Source: Pseudomonas brassicacearum subsp. brassicacearum (GTDB lineage: Bacteria > Pseudomonadota > Gammaproteobacteria > Pseudomonadales > Pseudomonadaceae). From it: a stretch of 64,000 bases of DNA. The translations under genes and the position numbers were made by a program. The notes under the pieces are model-generated. The model saw only the letters and a program-made list of their open reading frames with translations. It was not told the DNA's origin and ran no database searches. Below, piece by piece: positions 1 through 8,686 of this stretch. The DNA is taken from assembly GCF_008801605.1 (NCBI RefSeq), contig NZ_VZPJ01000002.1, forward strand, positions 62,001-126,000, read 5' to 3'. Numbering within the stretch: position 1 is the first letter of the stretch; each line of letters opens with the position of its first letter.

Positions 1-335
1 TCAACCCCGATACCCTGGAAAAAATGCCCACGGTCAAGGCCTGGCTGCGCCACGCCGAAGTGGCCAAGACCATGGTCCACGACAACTGTCCGTGCGGCGA
101 CGAAAAACAGACCATGTCGATCCTCACCGAAGAGAACGTGATCGCGCAGTTGCAGCATTTGCGAACGCACCCCTCGGTCGCATCGCGCATGGCCAATGGT
201 CAGTTGTTCATCCATGGCTGGGTGTACAACATCGAGACCAGCGAGATCAAAGCCTATGACGCGGACCAGGGACGTTTCCTGCCGCTCGATGGCAGCCATC
301 CGATACCGGTGGCGACGCCCAAAGCGCGCTTCTAA
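1..335 (+). CDS. Carbonic anhydrase, C-terminal part (partial)
   Basis: The reading frame is open from the window edge to a TAA at 333-335, so only about the last 110 residues are present. The end resembles the C-terminal half of beta-class carbonic anhydrases, including a stretch around IHGWVYNIETSEI that matches the family's G-W-x-Y-(D/N)-I-x-T-G-like end. The enzyme interconverts CO2 and bicarbonate in the cytoplasm. The zinc ligands would lie upstream and cannot be checked. A SulP transporter follows within 92 bp on the same strand, a pairing that suggests bicarbonate or other anion supply. The order matches my recollection of PA0102-PA0103. Confidence 0.85.
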   Translation, partial: NPDTLEKMPTVKAWLRHAEVAKTMVHDNCPCGDEKQTMSILTEENVIAQLQHLRTHPSVASRMANGQLFIHGWVYNIETSEIKAYDADQGRFLPLDGSHPIPVATPKARF

Positions 336-426
336 CCACTCCTAAACATCCTTGTGTGGTTCAGCCTTACCGCTATTTGCGCGGTAGGGCCTCGCCATGC
401 CTGAAGAAAACTTCGGGAGAGTCGCC

Positions 427-1953
427 ATGCGTGCTCAATTAAAAGCTGTTCTGCCACGGGAGCTATTGGCTTCGGTGGTGGTGTTCCTGGTGGCGCTGCC
501 CTTGTGCATGGGCATTGCCATCGCCTCCGGCCTGCCACCGGCCAAAGGCCTGATCACCGGCATCATCGGTGGCCTGGTAGTGGGTTTCCTGGCAGGTTCC
601 AAGCTGCAAGTCAGTGGCCCGGCCGCCGGGTTGGCGGTGTTGGTCTTCGAATTGGTGCGCCAACATGGCGTCGCCATGCTCGGGCCGATCCTGCTGCTGG
701 CCGGTCTGCTGCAATTGTTGGCCGGGCGCTTTCGTCTCGGCTGCTGGTTCCGGGTCACCGCACCTGCGGTGGTGTACGGGATGCTCGCGGGTATCGGCGT
801 GCTGATCGTGTTGTCCCAGGTCCATGTGATGCTCGACGCGGCGCCCAAGCCGTCAGGGCTGGATAACCTGGCGGCGTTCCCGGCGGCGGTGGCCCAGGCC
901 TTGCCGTCCTTCGGCTGGCAGGCCGGCCTGCTTGGTTTGTCGACGATTGCGGTGATGTGGCTGTGGGAGAAGTTTCGTCCCCACAGCCTGCGCTTCATTC
1001 CCGGCGCCTTGCTCGGTGTCGGCCTGGCGACCATCGCCAGCCTGATGCTGGCCTTGCAGGTCAAACGCGTGGAAGTCCCGGAGAACCTCGCCGAAGCCAT
1101 TGATTGGCTGCGCCCGGCGGACCTGCTGAACCTGGCCGACCCGACGCTGCTGATCGCCGCCTTCGCCGTGGCCTTCATCGCCAGCGCCGAAACCCTGCTG
1201 TCGGCGGCCGCCGTGGACCGCATGCACAGCGGTGATCGTGCGGACTTCGACCGCGAACTGTCGGCGCAAGGTATCGGCAACATGCTCTGCGGCCTGCTCG
1301 GCGCCCTGCCGATGACTGGGGTGATCGTGCGCAGCTCGGCCAACGTCCAGGCCGGGGCCACCACGCGGATGTCGACGATTTTCCACGGCCTGTGGTTGTT
1401 GCTCTTCGTGCTGTTGCTGTCCAGCGTACTGCAAAGCATTCCGGTGGCGAGCCTGGCGGGGGTGTTGGTGTACACCGGTTTCAAACTGGTGGACCTCAAG
1501 GCGTTTCGCAGCCTGGGTCGCTATGGCCGGATGCCGATGTTCACCTATGCCGCAACGGCGCTGGCGATCATCTTCACCGACCTGCTGACCGGTGTGCTGA
1601 TCGGCTTCGGCCTGACCCTGGCGAAACTGGCCTGGAAAGCCTCGCGACTGAAAATCAGCCTGATCGACCTGCCCCAGGAAGGCGAGATGGAACTGCGACT
1701 GGTCGGGGCAGCCACCTTCCTCAAGGTGCCGGCGCTGACCCAGGTACTGGGTAGCATACCGACAGGCGCGACCGTGCATGTGCCGCTCAATAACCTGAGC
1801 TACATCGATCACTCGTGCCTGGAGCTACTGGAAGAATGGGGCCGGGCGAATGCCAGCAAGGGTTCGAAGCTGCTGATCGAATCCCGCGGGCTCAAGCGCC
1901 GGTTGGAAGGGCGGTTGCGTACCACCGTAGGGGTTGGCGCAGCCTCTGCCTGA
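427..1953 (+). CDS. SulP family anion transporter with C-terminal STAS domain
   Basis: This is a 508-residue membrane protein with about ten to twelve hydrophobic segments and a cytoplasmic STAS-like tail from about residue 420. The N-terminus (LASVVVFLVALPLCMGIAIA) is typical of SulP permeases. I chose the ATG at 427 because GGGAGA lies six bases before it; an in-frame ATG at 397 has no comparable ribosome site. SulP proteins move sulfate, bicarbonate or dicarboxylates. The carbonic anhydrase just upstream favours bicarbonate, but this is inference. A second, different SulP protein lies at 31.9-33.5 kb. REP elements follow the stop codon. Confidence 0.9.
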   Translation: MRAQLKAVLPRELLASVVVFLVALPLCMGIAIASGLPPAKGLITGIIGGLVVGFLAGSKLQVSGPAAGLAVLVFELVRQHGVAMLGPILLLAGLLQLLAGRFRLGCWFRVTAPAVVYGMLAGIGVLIVLSQVHVMLDAAPKPSGLDNLAAFPAAVAQALPSFGWQAGLLGLSTIAVMWLWEKFRPHSLRFIPGALLGVGLATIASLMLALQVKRVEVPENLAEAIDWLRPADLLNLADPTLLIAAFAVAFIASAETLLSAAAVDRMHSGDRADFDRELSAQGIGNMLCGLLGALPMTGVIVRSSANVQAGATTRMSTIFHGLWLLLFVLLLSSVLQSIPVASLAGVLVYTGFKLVDLKAFRSLGRYGRMPMFTYAATALAIIFTDLLTGVLIGFGLTLAKLAWKASRLKISLIDLPQEGEMELRLVGAATFLKVPALTQVLGSIPTGATVHVPLNNLSYIDHSCLELLEEWGRANASKGSKLLIESRGLKRRLEGRLRTTVGVGAASA

Positions 1954-2013
1954 CACCTCGCTCCCAAAGGGGCTGGGTGTAAGGCACAGGATTCATGAAC
2001 ACCACAGACCCAA

Positions 2014-2102
2014 TGTGGGAGCGAGCTTGCTCGCGATAGCGGAGTATCAGTCAACTGTGATGTGGCTGATGTAATGTCATCGCGAGCAAGCTCGCTCCCA
2101 CA
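2014..2102. repeat. REP inverted pair (REPIN)
   Basis: Two REP arms face each other: GTGGGAGCGAGCTTGCTCGC at about 2015 and its reverse complement ending at about 2101, separated by about 45 bases. It lies between the convergent SulP gene and the hypothetical gene at 2256-2906. Confidence 0.85.
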
Positions 2103-2147
2103 GGGATTGGGTGTAGGACACACGATTCATGAGCGGCACAGATCCAA

Positions 2148-2232
2148 TGTGGGGCTTGCTCGCGAAAGCGGTGGATCAGTTAGCTAAATGCTGCCTGACA
2201 CTGCGCCTTCGCGAGCAAGCCCGCTCCCACAA
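2148..2232. repeat. REP inverted pair with shortened left arm
   Basis: A second REP pair directly follows the first. The left arm reads GTGGGGCTTGCTCGCGA and so lacks about five bases of the usual arm, while the right arm (TTCGCGAGCAAGCCCGCTCC) is complete. Together with 2014-2102 it fills the 302-bp gap between two convergent genes. Confidence 0.8.
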
Positions 2233-2255
2233 GGGCTTCATGTTTTGCTGCTGGA

Positions 2256-2906
2256 TCAAGCCGCCGGCTGATCCAGTTCCAGCCCAACACCCAGCTGGCG
2301 CGACAGGCACGGCCAGCGCTTCCAGGCAGCGCCCGTGTCCGGGCTGCCGAGTTTCTCCCGGTAAGACTCCACCGACTCCAGCGCAAAGCTGTCTTCGTCG
2401 AGCATTTCGTCAACGGCGTGATGCACGGCTTCGTCCAGCTGGTTGGCGAACGGTTCGCCGATCAAATGGTGAGCGATCAGGTTGGCGACCGTCATGTCCA
2501 GCGGGATCAGCGGTTGGCTGAAATGCTTGATGTACAGGTCGTTGACCTCCTCCACCAGCCGGTGGGCCAGGTAGGCTTCGTCCAGCAAACTGTCCAGGCC
2601 AACGTGGCCTTCCATCACCTTCGGTGGCTGGAGGAAAAACTGTTCGGCGATAGTCAGCACCGGCTTTATCTGCGATTCGATACCGGCTTCGCGAGCCACC
2701 TCGTTGGCGGCGTCCAGCAGGTCCGGCACTTGCTCGATATAAGCGCTGACAAAACGGGTCATCACGCCCTTCGCGTCGATGTCCGGCAGTTGAATGGCGG
2801 CGTGCAGGTGCGGTAGCTGAGCCTCCAGCTGACGGGTCAACTGGCCGGTCTCGGCCTCGTGTTGTTGGGCTTTTTGGATCTGCTCGCGCAATGCGGCGGT
2901 GTTCAT
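2256..2906 (-). CDS. Conserved hypothetical protein
   Basis: A 216-residue soluble, acidic protein of unknown function. It has no signal peptide or membrane segment. The start is set at the internal ATG (MNTAALREQ); the longer frame adds a hydrophobic, unconvincing 21-residue extension. The first 40 residues are rich in Q and E and could form a short helix. It sits between the SulP gene and the cytochrome oxidase operon, transcribed against both, as I recall for PA0104 in P. aeruginosa. I do not recognise a domain. Confidence 0.75.
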   Translation of the reverse strand: MNTAALREQIQKAQQHEAETGQLTRQLEAQLPHLHAAIQLPDIDAKGVMTRFVSAYIEQVPDLLDAANEVAREAGIESQIKPVLTIAEQFFLQPPKVMEGHVGLDSLLDEAYLAHRLVEEVNDLYIKHFSQPLIPLDMTVANLIAHHLIGEPFANQLDEAVHHAVDEMLDEDSFALESVESYREKLGSPDTGAAWKRWPCLSRQLGVGLELDQPAA

Positions 2907-3110
2907 GACAACTCCAGGAAACAAAGGCAATGAAATAGGGAAGACATAACTTAGCTGGCGCAAAAACACTCCTAAGACCTATTTTTCATAACCGTCTCTT
3001 CCTTGCTACGTCGCAGTTATATCGATTTGCCATCACTCAGGTTCGCATCCTTCTCCATTCGCGGGCTCTAGCGCAAGCCCTGTCTGTTTCAAACGATTTA
3101 CGCCATCGCG

Positions 3111-3138
3111 TTGCGAGGTTGCAGGTGCTGTCTATACT
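3111..3138 (+). promoter_or_regulatory. Candidate promoter of the cox operon, RpoS-like -10
   Basis: TTGCGA (3111-3116) and TATACT (3133-3138) are spaced by 16 bases. The extended CTATACT (3132-3138) equals the core of the sigma-S consensus. It lies about 140 bp before coxB in a 373-bp gene-free gap (2907-3279) that otherwise shows only A/T-richer sequence near 2970-3020. The aa3 oxidase of P. aeruginosa is known to be induced in starvation through RpoS, so this fits, but no start site is shown here. Confidence 0.45.
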
Positions 3139-3253
3139 CGGGTTGGAATGGAGTTAGCTGATGACACCCGATTGCATGTGCAGCAAGGCGCGGCGAGTCA
3201 ATTAAGCAGTCTGAATAGCCGATCCCTTGCCGCAGGCTTTACGCCTACGGGAT

Positions 3254-3261
3254 AACAAGAA
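3254..3261 (+). promoter_or_regulatory. AAnAAnAA motif (possible Hfq/Crc site) before coxB
   Basis: AACAAGAA lies six bases before the GGGG ribosome site (3268-3271) of coxB. The A-A-n-A-A-n-A-A pattern is the catabolite-activity motif bound by Hfq with Crc in Pseudomonas mRNAs. Confidence 0.4.
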
Positions 3262-3279
3262 CGATAAGGGGAACCCGCA

Positions 3280-4407
3280 ATGACGCGACATCCACACGTA
3301 TGGATGGGCCTCCTGTTGTGGTCGATTTTCAGCCAGGCACAAGCGGCCTGGACTGTGAATATGGCGCCTGGAGCGACACAGATCAGCAACGCAGTGTTCG
3401 ACCTGCACATGACCATTTTCTGGATCTGTGTGGTCATCGGCATCATCGTCTTCGGCGCCATGTTCTGGTCGATGATCATGCACCGCCGTTCAACCGGCCA
3501 GAATGCCGCGCATTTCCACGAAAACACCCGCGTCGAAATCCTCTGGACCATCGTGCCCTTCGTGATCCTGGTGCTGATGGCGATTCCCGCCACCGCCACC
3601 CTGATCAAGATGTACGACTCCAGCGAGTCGGACATTGATATCCAGGTCACTGGCTATCAATGGAAGTGGCACTACAAGTACCTGGGCCAGGACGTCGAGT
3701 TCTTCAGCAACCTGGCGACCCCCGCCGAACAGATCCATAACCAGAGCGCCAAGGGCGAGCACTACCTGCTGGAGGTCGACAAGCCGCTGGTGCTGCCGGT
3801 CGATGCCAAGGTGCGCTTTCTGGTGACCTCCGCCGACGTGATCCACTCCTGGTGGGTGCCGGCCTTCGCGGTCAAGCGCGATGCGATCCCAGGCTTCGTC
3901 AACGAAGCGTGGACCCGTGTCGACAAGCCCGGCCTGTACCGTGGCCAGTGCGCCGAGCTGTGCGGCAAGGACCACGGTTTCATGCCGATCGTGGTGGAGG
4001 TCAAGAGCAAGCCCGACTATGAGAAATGGCTGGGCGAACGCAAGGCCGAAGCCGCGCAGCTTAAAGAGCTGACCAGCAAGGAATGGACCCTGGACGAGCT
4101 CAAGGAACGTGGCGACAAGATCTACCACACCACCTGCGTGGCCTGTCACCAGGCCGAAGGCCAGGGCTTGCCGCCGATGTTCCCGGCCCTCAAGGGCTCG
4201 AAAATCGCCACCGGACCCAAGGCTGATCACCTGAGCATTGTCTACCACGGCAAGCCCGGCACAGCCATGGCCGCGTTCGGCAAACAGTTGTCGGAAGTCG
4301 ATATCGCCGCAGTCGTGACCTATGAACGCAACGCCTGGGGCAACAACAAGGGCGACATGGTTACGCCTAAAGAAGTGCTGGAACTCAAACAGGCGGAAAG
4401 CAAATGA
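3280..4407 (+). CDS. coxB: Cytochrome c oxidase subunit II with fused cytochrome c domain
   Basis: A 375-residue subunit II of an aa3-type oxidase. It has a signal peptide (to about residue 22), two membrane helices (about 40-65 and 85-110), a periplasmic cupredoxin domain with the CuA ligands in QCAELCGKDHGFM, and a C-terminal cytochrome c domain with CVACH at residues 286-290. The fused c domain makes this a caa3-like subunit that takes electrons from cytochrome c and passes them to CuA. GGGG is spaced eight bases from the ATG. It is the first gene of the oxidase cluster; an 82-bp gap separates it from coxA. Confidence 0.97.
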   Translation: MTRHPHVWMGLLLWSIFSQAQAAWTVNMAPGATQISNAVFDLHMTIFWICVVIGIIVFGAMFWSMIMHRRSTGQNAAHFHENTRVEILWTIVPFVILVLMAIPATATLIKMYDSSESDIDIQVTGYQWKWHYKYLGQDVEFFSNLATPAEQIHNQSAKGEHYLLEVDKPLVLPVDAKVRFLVTSADVIHSWWVPAFAVKRDAIPGFVNEAWTRVDKPGLYRGQCAELCGKDHGFMPIVVEVKSKPDYEKWLGERKAEAAQLKELTSKEWTLDELKERGDKIYHTTCVACHQAEGQGLPPMFPALKGSKIATGPKADHLSIVYHGKPGTAMAAFGKQLSEVDIAAVVTYERNAWGNNKGDMVTPKEVLELKQAESK

Positions 4408-4489
4408 GCCGGCCTGACGTTCGTTCCCGCAACCGGTCGGGGCTCACCGCCCCGGGCCGCCCAGCCCACTCGTTCGAAGGAGACAGGAC

Positions 4490-6082
4490 ATGAGTGCTGT
4501 GATCGATGACCACGGTCATGCCGGCGCCGACCACGCCCATGGCCCCGCCAAGGGCCTGATGCGCTGGGTACTGACCACCAACCACAAGGATATCGGCACG
4601 CTGTACCTGTGGTTCGCGTTCTCCATGTTCCTGTTGGGCGGCTCGTTCGCCATGGTGATCCGCGCCGAGCTGTTCCAGCCCGGCCTGCAGATCGTGGAGC
4701 CGGCGTTCTTCAACCAGATGACCACCATGCATGGCCTGGTGATGGTCTTCGGCGCGGTGATGCCGGCCTTCGTCGGCCTGGCCAACTGGATGATCCCGCT
4801 GATGATCGGCGCGCCGGACATGGCCCTGCCGCGCATGAACAACTTCAGCTTCTGGCTGTTGCCGGCCGCGTTCCTGCTGCTGGTGTCGACGTTGTTCACA
4901 GCCGGTGGCGGGCCTAACTTCGGTTGGACCTTCTACGCGCCGCTGTCCACCACTTATGCGCCGGAAAGCGTGACGTTCTTCATCTTCGCCATCCACCTGA
5001 TGGGCATCAGCTCGATCATGGGCGCGATCAACGTGATCGCCACCATCCTCAACCTGCGCGCCCCTGGCATGACCCTGATGAAGATGCCGCTGTTCGTCTG
5101 GACCTGGCTGATCACCGCGTTCCTGCTGATCGCAGTGATGCCAGTGCTGGCCGGCTGCGTGACGATGATGCTGATGGACATCCACTTCGGCACCAGCTTC
5201 TTCAGTGCCGCCGGTGGCGGTGACCCGGTGCTGTTCCAGCACGTGTTCTGGTTCTTCGGCCACCCCGAGGTGTACATCATGATCCTGCCGGCCTTCGGTG
5301 CCGTCAGCTCGATCATCCCGGCCTTCTCGCGCAAGCCGTTGTTCGGCTACACCTCGATGGTCTATGCCACGGCCGCCATTGCGTTCCTGTCGTTCATCGT
5401 CTGGGCGCACCACATGTTCGTGGTCGGCATTCCGCTGGTGGGCGAGCTGTTCTTCATGTACGCCACCCTGCTGATCGCCGTGCCCACCGGGGTGAAGGTG
5501 TTCAACTGGGCCAGCACCATGTGGCAAGGCTCGCTGACCTTCGAAACGCCGATGCTGTTTGCCGTGGCGTTCGTGATCCTGTTTTCCATCGGTGGTTTCT
5601 CCGGGCTGATGCTGGCCATCGCCCCGGCGGACTTCCAGTACCAGGACACCTACTTCGTGGTCGCGCACTTCCACTATGTGCTGGTGCCCGGCGCGATCTT
5701 CGGGATCTTCGCCTCGGCCTACTACTGGCTGCCGAAATGGACCGGCCACATGTACGACGAAACCCTCGGCAAGTTGCACTTCTGGCTGTCGTTCGTCGGG
5801 ATGAACATGGCGTTCTTCCCGATGCACTTCGTCGGCCTGGCGGGCATGCCCCGGCGGATTCCCGACTACAACCTGCAGTTCGCCGACTTCAACATGGTCT
5901 CGTCCATCGGCGCGTTCATGTTCGGCACCACGCAGATCTTCTTCCTGTTCATCGTGATCAAGACCATCCGAGGCGGCCCGCCCGCACCGGCCAAGCCTTG
6001 GGATGGTGCCGAAGGGTTGGAGTGGAGCGTGCCGTCGCCGGCGCCGTATCACACCTTCACTACGCCGCCGGAAGTGAAATAG
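4490..6082 (+). CDS. coxA: Cytochrome c oxidase subunit I
   Basis: A 530-residue, roughly twelve-helix catalytic subunit of the haem-copper oxidase, holding haem a and the haem a3-CuB centre. Visible signatures include NHKDIGTLY near the N-terminus, HPEVY around residue 258 with the cross-linked His-Tyr pair, HHMF and the HFHYVLV haem-ligand stretch. AAGGAGA lies before the ATG. It is co-oriented with coxB and coxC. A long open frame on the opposite strand across this gene is only a codon-bias shadow. Confidence 0.98.
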   Translation: MSAVIDDHGHAGADHAHGPAKGLMRWVLTTNHKDIGTLYLWFAFSMFLLGGSFAMVIRAELFQPGLQIVEPAFFNQMTTMHGLVMVFGAVMPAFVGLANWMIPLMIGAPDMALPRMNNFSFWLLPAAFLLLVSTLFTAGGGPNFGWTFYAPLSTTYAPESVTFFIFAIHLMGISSIMGAINVIATILNLRAPGMTLMKMPLFVWTWLITAFLLIAVMPVLAGCVTMMLMDIHFGTSFFSAAGGGDPVLFQHVFWFFGHPEVYIMILPAFGAVSSIIPAFSRKPLFGYTSMVYATAAIAFLSFIVWAHHMFVVGIPLVGELFFMYATLLIAVPTGVKVFNWASTMWQGSLTFETPMLFAVAFVILFSIGGFSGLMLAIAPADFQYQDTYFVVAHFHYVLVPGAIFGIFASAYYWLPKWTGHMYDETLGKLHFWLSFVGMNMAFFPMHFVGLAGMPRRIPDYNLQFADFNMVSSIGAFMFGTTQIFFLFIVIKTIRGGPPAPAKPWDGAEGLEWSVPSPAPYHTFTTPPEVK

Positions 6083-6098
6083 ATGACACATGGCGCCT

Positions 6099-6180
6099 GT
6101 GTGGGAGCGAGCTTGCTCGCGATAGCGGTGTATCTGACACACCGAGTCGTCGCTATCGCGAGCAAGCTCGCTCCCACAGG
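6099..6180. repeat. REPIN inside the cox gene cluster
   Basis: Inverted REP arms GTGGGAGCGAGCTTGCTCGC and its complement enclose about 35 bases. The element fills nearly the whole gap between coxA and ctaG, two genes expected to be co-transcribed. Confidence 0.85.
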
Positions 6181-6203
6181 GTTCTGGGTAGGGACTGGAA
6201 ATC

Positions 6204-6755
6204 ATGGCTGATTCGATTTCGATGAAGAAACTGGTCACCCGCCTGCTGCTGGTGGTGGTGGCCATGTTCATCTTCGGGTTTGCCCTGGTGCCGATCTACG
6301 ACGTGATGTGCAAGGCGTTCGGCATCAACGGCAAGACCGGCGGGCAGTACGAAGGCGAGCAGATCGTCGATGAATCGCGGCAGGTGCGGGTGCAATTCCT
6401 GTCGACCAACGCGGTGGACATGGTCTGGGATTTCTACCCCAAGGGCGACCAACTGGTGGTCAAGCCGGGGGCGGTGAACGAGATGGTGTTCGTCGCCCAC
6501 AACCCCACCAACCGGCCGATGAGCGCCCAGGCGGTTCCGAGTATCTCGCCCAGCACCGCGGCGGCGTATTTCCACAAGACCGAATGTTTTTGTTTTACCC
6601 AGCAAGTGCTGCAACCCGGCGAACGCATCGAAATGCCCATGCGCTTCATCGTCGACCGGGACATGCCCAAGGAAGTGAAGCACCTGACGCTGTCCTACAC
6701 GCTGTTCGATATCACCGCTCGTCATCCACCGGTGGCTCTAAACACTGACCGATAG
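6204..6755 (+). CDS. ctaG: Cytochrome c oxidase assembly protein CtaG/Cox11
   Basis: A 183-residue membrane-anchored copper chaperone that delivers copper to the CuB site of subunit I. One N-terminal transmembrane helix (about residues 10-32) is followed by a periplasmic domain with the copper-binding ECFCFTQQ motif. The length is usual for the family. It lies between coxA and coxC, the normal proteobacterial order, but a REPIN separates it from coxA. Confidence 0.96.
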   Translation: MADSISMKKLVTRLLLVVVAMFIFGFALVPIYDVMCKAFGINGKTGGQYEGEQIVDESRQVRVQFLSTNAVDMVWDFYPKGDQLVVKPGAVNEMVFVAHNPTNRPMSAQAVPSISPSTAAAYFHKTECFCFTQQVLQPGERIEMPMRFIVDRDMPKEVKHLTLSYTLFDITARHPPVALNTDR

Positions 6756-6772
6756 CGTGCCCGATAAGGAGA

Positions 6773-6780
6773 ACAATAAA
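6773..6780 (+). promoter_or_regulatory. AAnAAnAA motif overlapping the coxC start
   Basis: AACAATAA lies between the AAGGAG ribosome site (6767-6772) and the coxC ATG (6780-6782) and shares bases with both. Binding of Hfq/Crc here would directly block initiation. Confidence 0.4.
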
Positions 6781-7667
6781 TGGCAACTCACGAACACTAT
6801 TACGTTCCGGCCCAGAGCAAATGGCCGATCATCGCCACGGTCGGGATGTTCGTCACGGTGTATGGCCTGGCGACCTGGTTCAACGACCTGAAGGCGGCGC
6901 GCCCGGAATCCCATGGCCCGCTGATCTTTTTCGTTGGCGGCCTGCTGGTGGCCTACATGCTGTTCGGCTGGTTCGGCGCGGTGGTCAAGGAAAGCCGCGC
7001 CGGGCTGTACAGCGCACAACTCGATCGCTCGTTCCGCTGGGGCATGAGCTGGTTCATCTTTTCCGAAGTGATGTTCTTCATCGCGTTCTTCGGTGCGCTG
7101 TTCTATGTGCGCAACATCTCGGCGCCAGGCCTGGCGGGTGAAGGCACCAAGGGGCTGTCACACATGCTCTGGCCGAGCTTCGAGTTCGCCTGGCCGTTGC
7201 TGAACAACCCCGACCCGAAACTCTTCCCGGCGCCCAAGGAAGTCATCAGCCCCTGGGGCTTGCCGCTGCTCAATACCGTCCTGCTGGTCAGCTCCAGCGT
7301 CACCGTCACCATTGCCCACCACGCCTTGAAAAAAGGCCATCGCGGTGCGCTGAAGATCTGGCTGGCGATCACCGTGCTGCTGGGTTGCGCCTTCCTGGGC
7401 TTCCAGGCCGAAGAATACATGCACGCCTACAAGGAACTGGGCCTGACCCTGGGCTCCGGCGTCTACGGAGCGACGTTCTTCATGCTCACCGGTTTCCACG
7501 GCGCCCACGTCACCATCGGCACGATAATCCTGTTCGTCATGCTGATGCGCATCATGCGCGGGCACTTCGATAACGAGCACCAGTTCGGCTTCGAGGCGGC
7601 GAGCTGGTACTGGCACTTCGTCGATGTGGTGTGGATCGGTTTGTTCGTCTTCGTCTACGTGCTCTGA
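6780..7667 (+). CDS. coxC: Cytochrome c oxidase subunit III
   Basis: A 295-residue, seven-helix subunit III. The first residues (MATHEHYYVPAQSKWPI) and the C-terminal WYWHFVDVVWIGLFVFVYVL-type end are diagnostic. It stabilises the catalytic core of the aa3 oxidase. A strong AAGGAG stands seven bases before the ATG. It ends the structural part of the cluster and is convergent with a tiny membrane gene eight bases downstream. Confidence 0.97.
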   Translation: MATHEHYYVPAQSKWPIIATVGMFVTVYGLATWFNDLKAARPESHGPLIFFVGGLLVAYMLFGWFGAVVKESRAGLYSAQLDRSFRWGMSWFIFSEVMFFIAFFGALFYVRNISAPGLAGEGTKGLSHMLWPSFEFAWPLLNNPDPKLFPAPKEVISPWGLPLLNTVLLVSSSVTVTIAHHALKKGHRGALKIWLAITVLLGCAFLGFQAEEYMHAYKELGLTLGSGVYGATFFMLTGFHGAHVTIGTIILFVMLMRIMRGHFDNEHQFGFEAASWYWHFVDVVWIGLFVFVYVL

Positions 7668-7674
7668 GGCACGA

Positions 7675-7878
7675 CTACCAGGGCGCGTGGGATACCAACT
7701 GGCCGCTGAAAAAACCCCAGGCGATCAAGCCGACGGTGACGGCGGCCAGACTGACCCGAATCGCCAGGGCGATGACCAGGCGATTGGAGTTGCTGTCGTC
7801 CTTGACCAGAAAAAACAGGCCGCTGAACAGGCTGACAACCGTGGCAATCAGCATCAGGACGATGGCTGCTTTTAGCAT
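7675..7878 (-). CDS. Twin transmembrane protein (DUF2909-like)
   Basis: A 67-residue protein with two hydrophobic helices joined by a short polar loop (KDDSNSN). It matches the small twin-TM proteins found beside cox genes in Pseudomonas (PA0109 position). I set the start at the ATG at 7878 because GGAG is eight bases upstream; the in-frame GTG at 7887 overlaps that ribosome site. It is transcribed against the cox cluster. Its function is unknown. Confidence 0.8.
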   Translation of the reverse strand: MLKAAIVLMLIATVVSLFSGLFFLVKDDSNSNRLVIALAIRVSLAAVTVGLIAWGFFSGQLVSHAPW

Positions 7879-7948
7879 TAGGGACACTCCGGGGGGACGC
7901 GATGCACGTGAGTATAGCTATCCCGTTCGACGGCTTTCGGACGGCGCC

Positions 7949-8686
7949 ATGAAACACTTCCGGCCGGGTATCGTGCCGTCGCTGGTGGTGGCCGTGCTGG
8001 TGCCGGTGATGGTGTGCCTGGGGTTCTGGCAATTGAGCCGCGGCGAACAGAAGCGTGTGCTCATGGAAAATTACGCCGAGCGCCGCGTGGCGCCGCCGAT
8101 GGACAGCACCGAGCTTGCGCACACCAGCGATCCGGCCTTTCGACTCGTAACTCTGCAGGGCCAGTTCGACGCCGAGCACAGCACCCTGCTGGATAACCGC
8201 CAGCACGACGGCAAGGTCGGCATCGAGGTGCTGCAACCGTTCCTCGACCACCGCACCGGACTGTGGCTGCTGGTCAATCGCGGCTGGTTGCCCTGGCCTG
8301 ACCGGCGCACCCCGCCGGTCTTCAACACGCCGGAACAACCGGTGAGCCTCCAGGCCTGGGTCTACGTGGCACCGGGCGCGACCTTCCAGCTTCACGCCGA
8401 CCCGGCGGGCGCCCCGTGGCCGCGACTTGTCACCACCATCGAACCGGACAAGCTCTGGGCCGAACTGGGTCGCAGCGGCTTCACCTATGAATTACGCCAA
8501 CAAAGCGGCCCCGGCGCCTACCGGACCGATTGGCCGGTGGTCGCCATGGGCCCGGAAAAACACCTCGGCTATGCCGTGCAGTGGTTCGCCATGGCGACGG
8601 CACTGTTCGGCCTGTTCCTTTATCTCGGATGGCACAACGCAGGGAGACACCATGGGAAACACCATGAATCCAACCAACACGTCTGA
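7949..8686 (+). CDS. SURF1 family cytochrome oxidase biogenesis protein
   Basis: A 245-residue protein with an N-terminal helix (VPSLVVAVLVPVMVCLGFWQL) and a C-terminal helix near residue 215, enclosing a periplasmic domain. This is the SURF1 layout, and the LGFWQLSRGEQK start region is typical. SURF1 proteins help insert haem a into subunit I. The frame is open further upstream, but the ATG at 7949 is the first that gives the normal family start. It overlaps the start of the next gene by 35 bases. Confidence 0.9.
   Translation: MKHFRPGIVPSLVVAVLVPVMVCLGFWQLSRGEQKRVLMENYAERRVAPPMDSTELAHTSDPAFRLVTLQGQFDAEHSTLLDNRQHDGKVGIEVLQPFLDHRTGLWLLVNRGWLPWPDRRTPPVFNTPEQPVSLQAWVYVAPGATFQLHADPAGAPWPRLVTTIEPDKLWAELGRSGFTYELRQQSGPGAYRTDWPVVAMGPEKHLGYAVQWFAMATALFGLFLYLGWHNAGRHHGKHHESNQHV

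Noticed and set aside
853..1812. Long minus-strand frame inside the first SulP gene
   Set aside because: Shadow of a real membrane protein gene with biased codon positions; no ribosome site or known product.
4385..6271. 628-codon open frame on the minus strand across coxA
   Set aside because: It is the complement of a strongly conserved oxidase gene; the product is rich in H, Q, R, D as expected for a GC-rich shadow, and matches no family.
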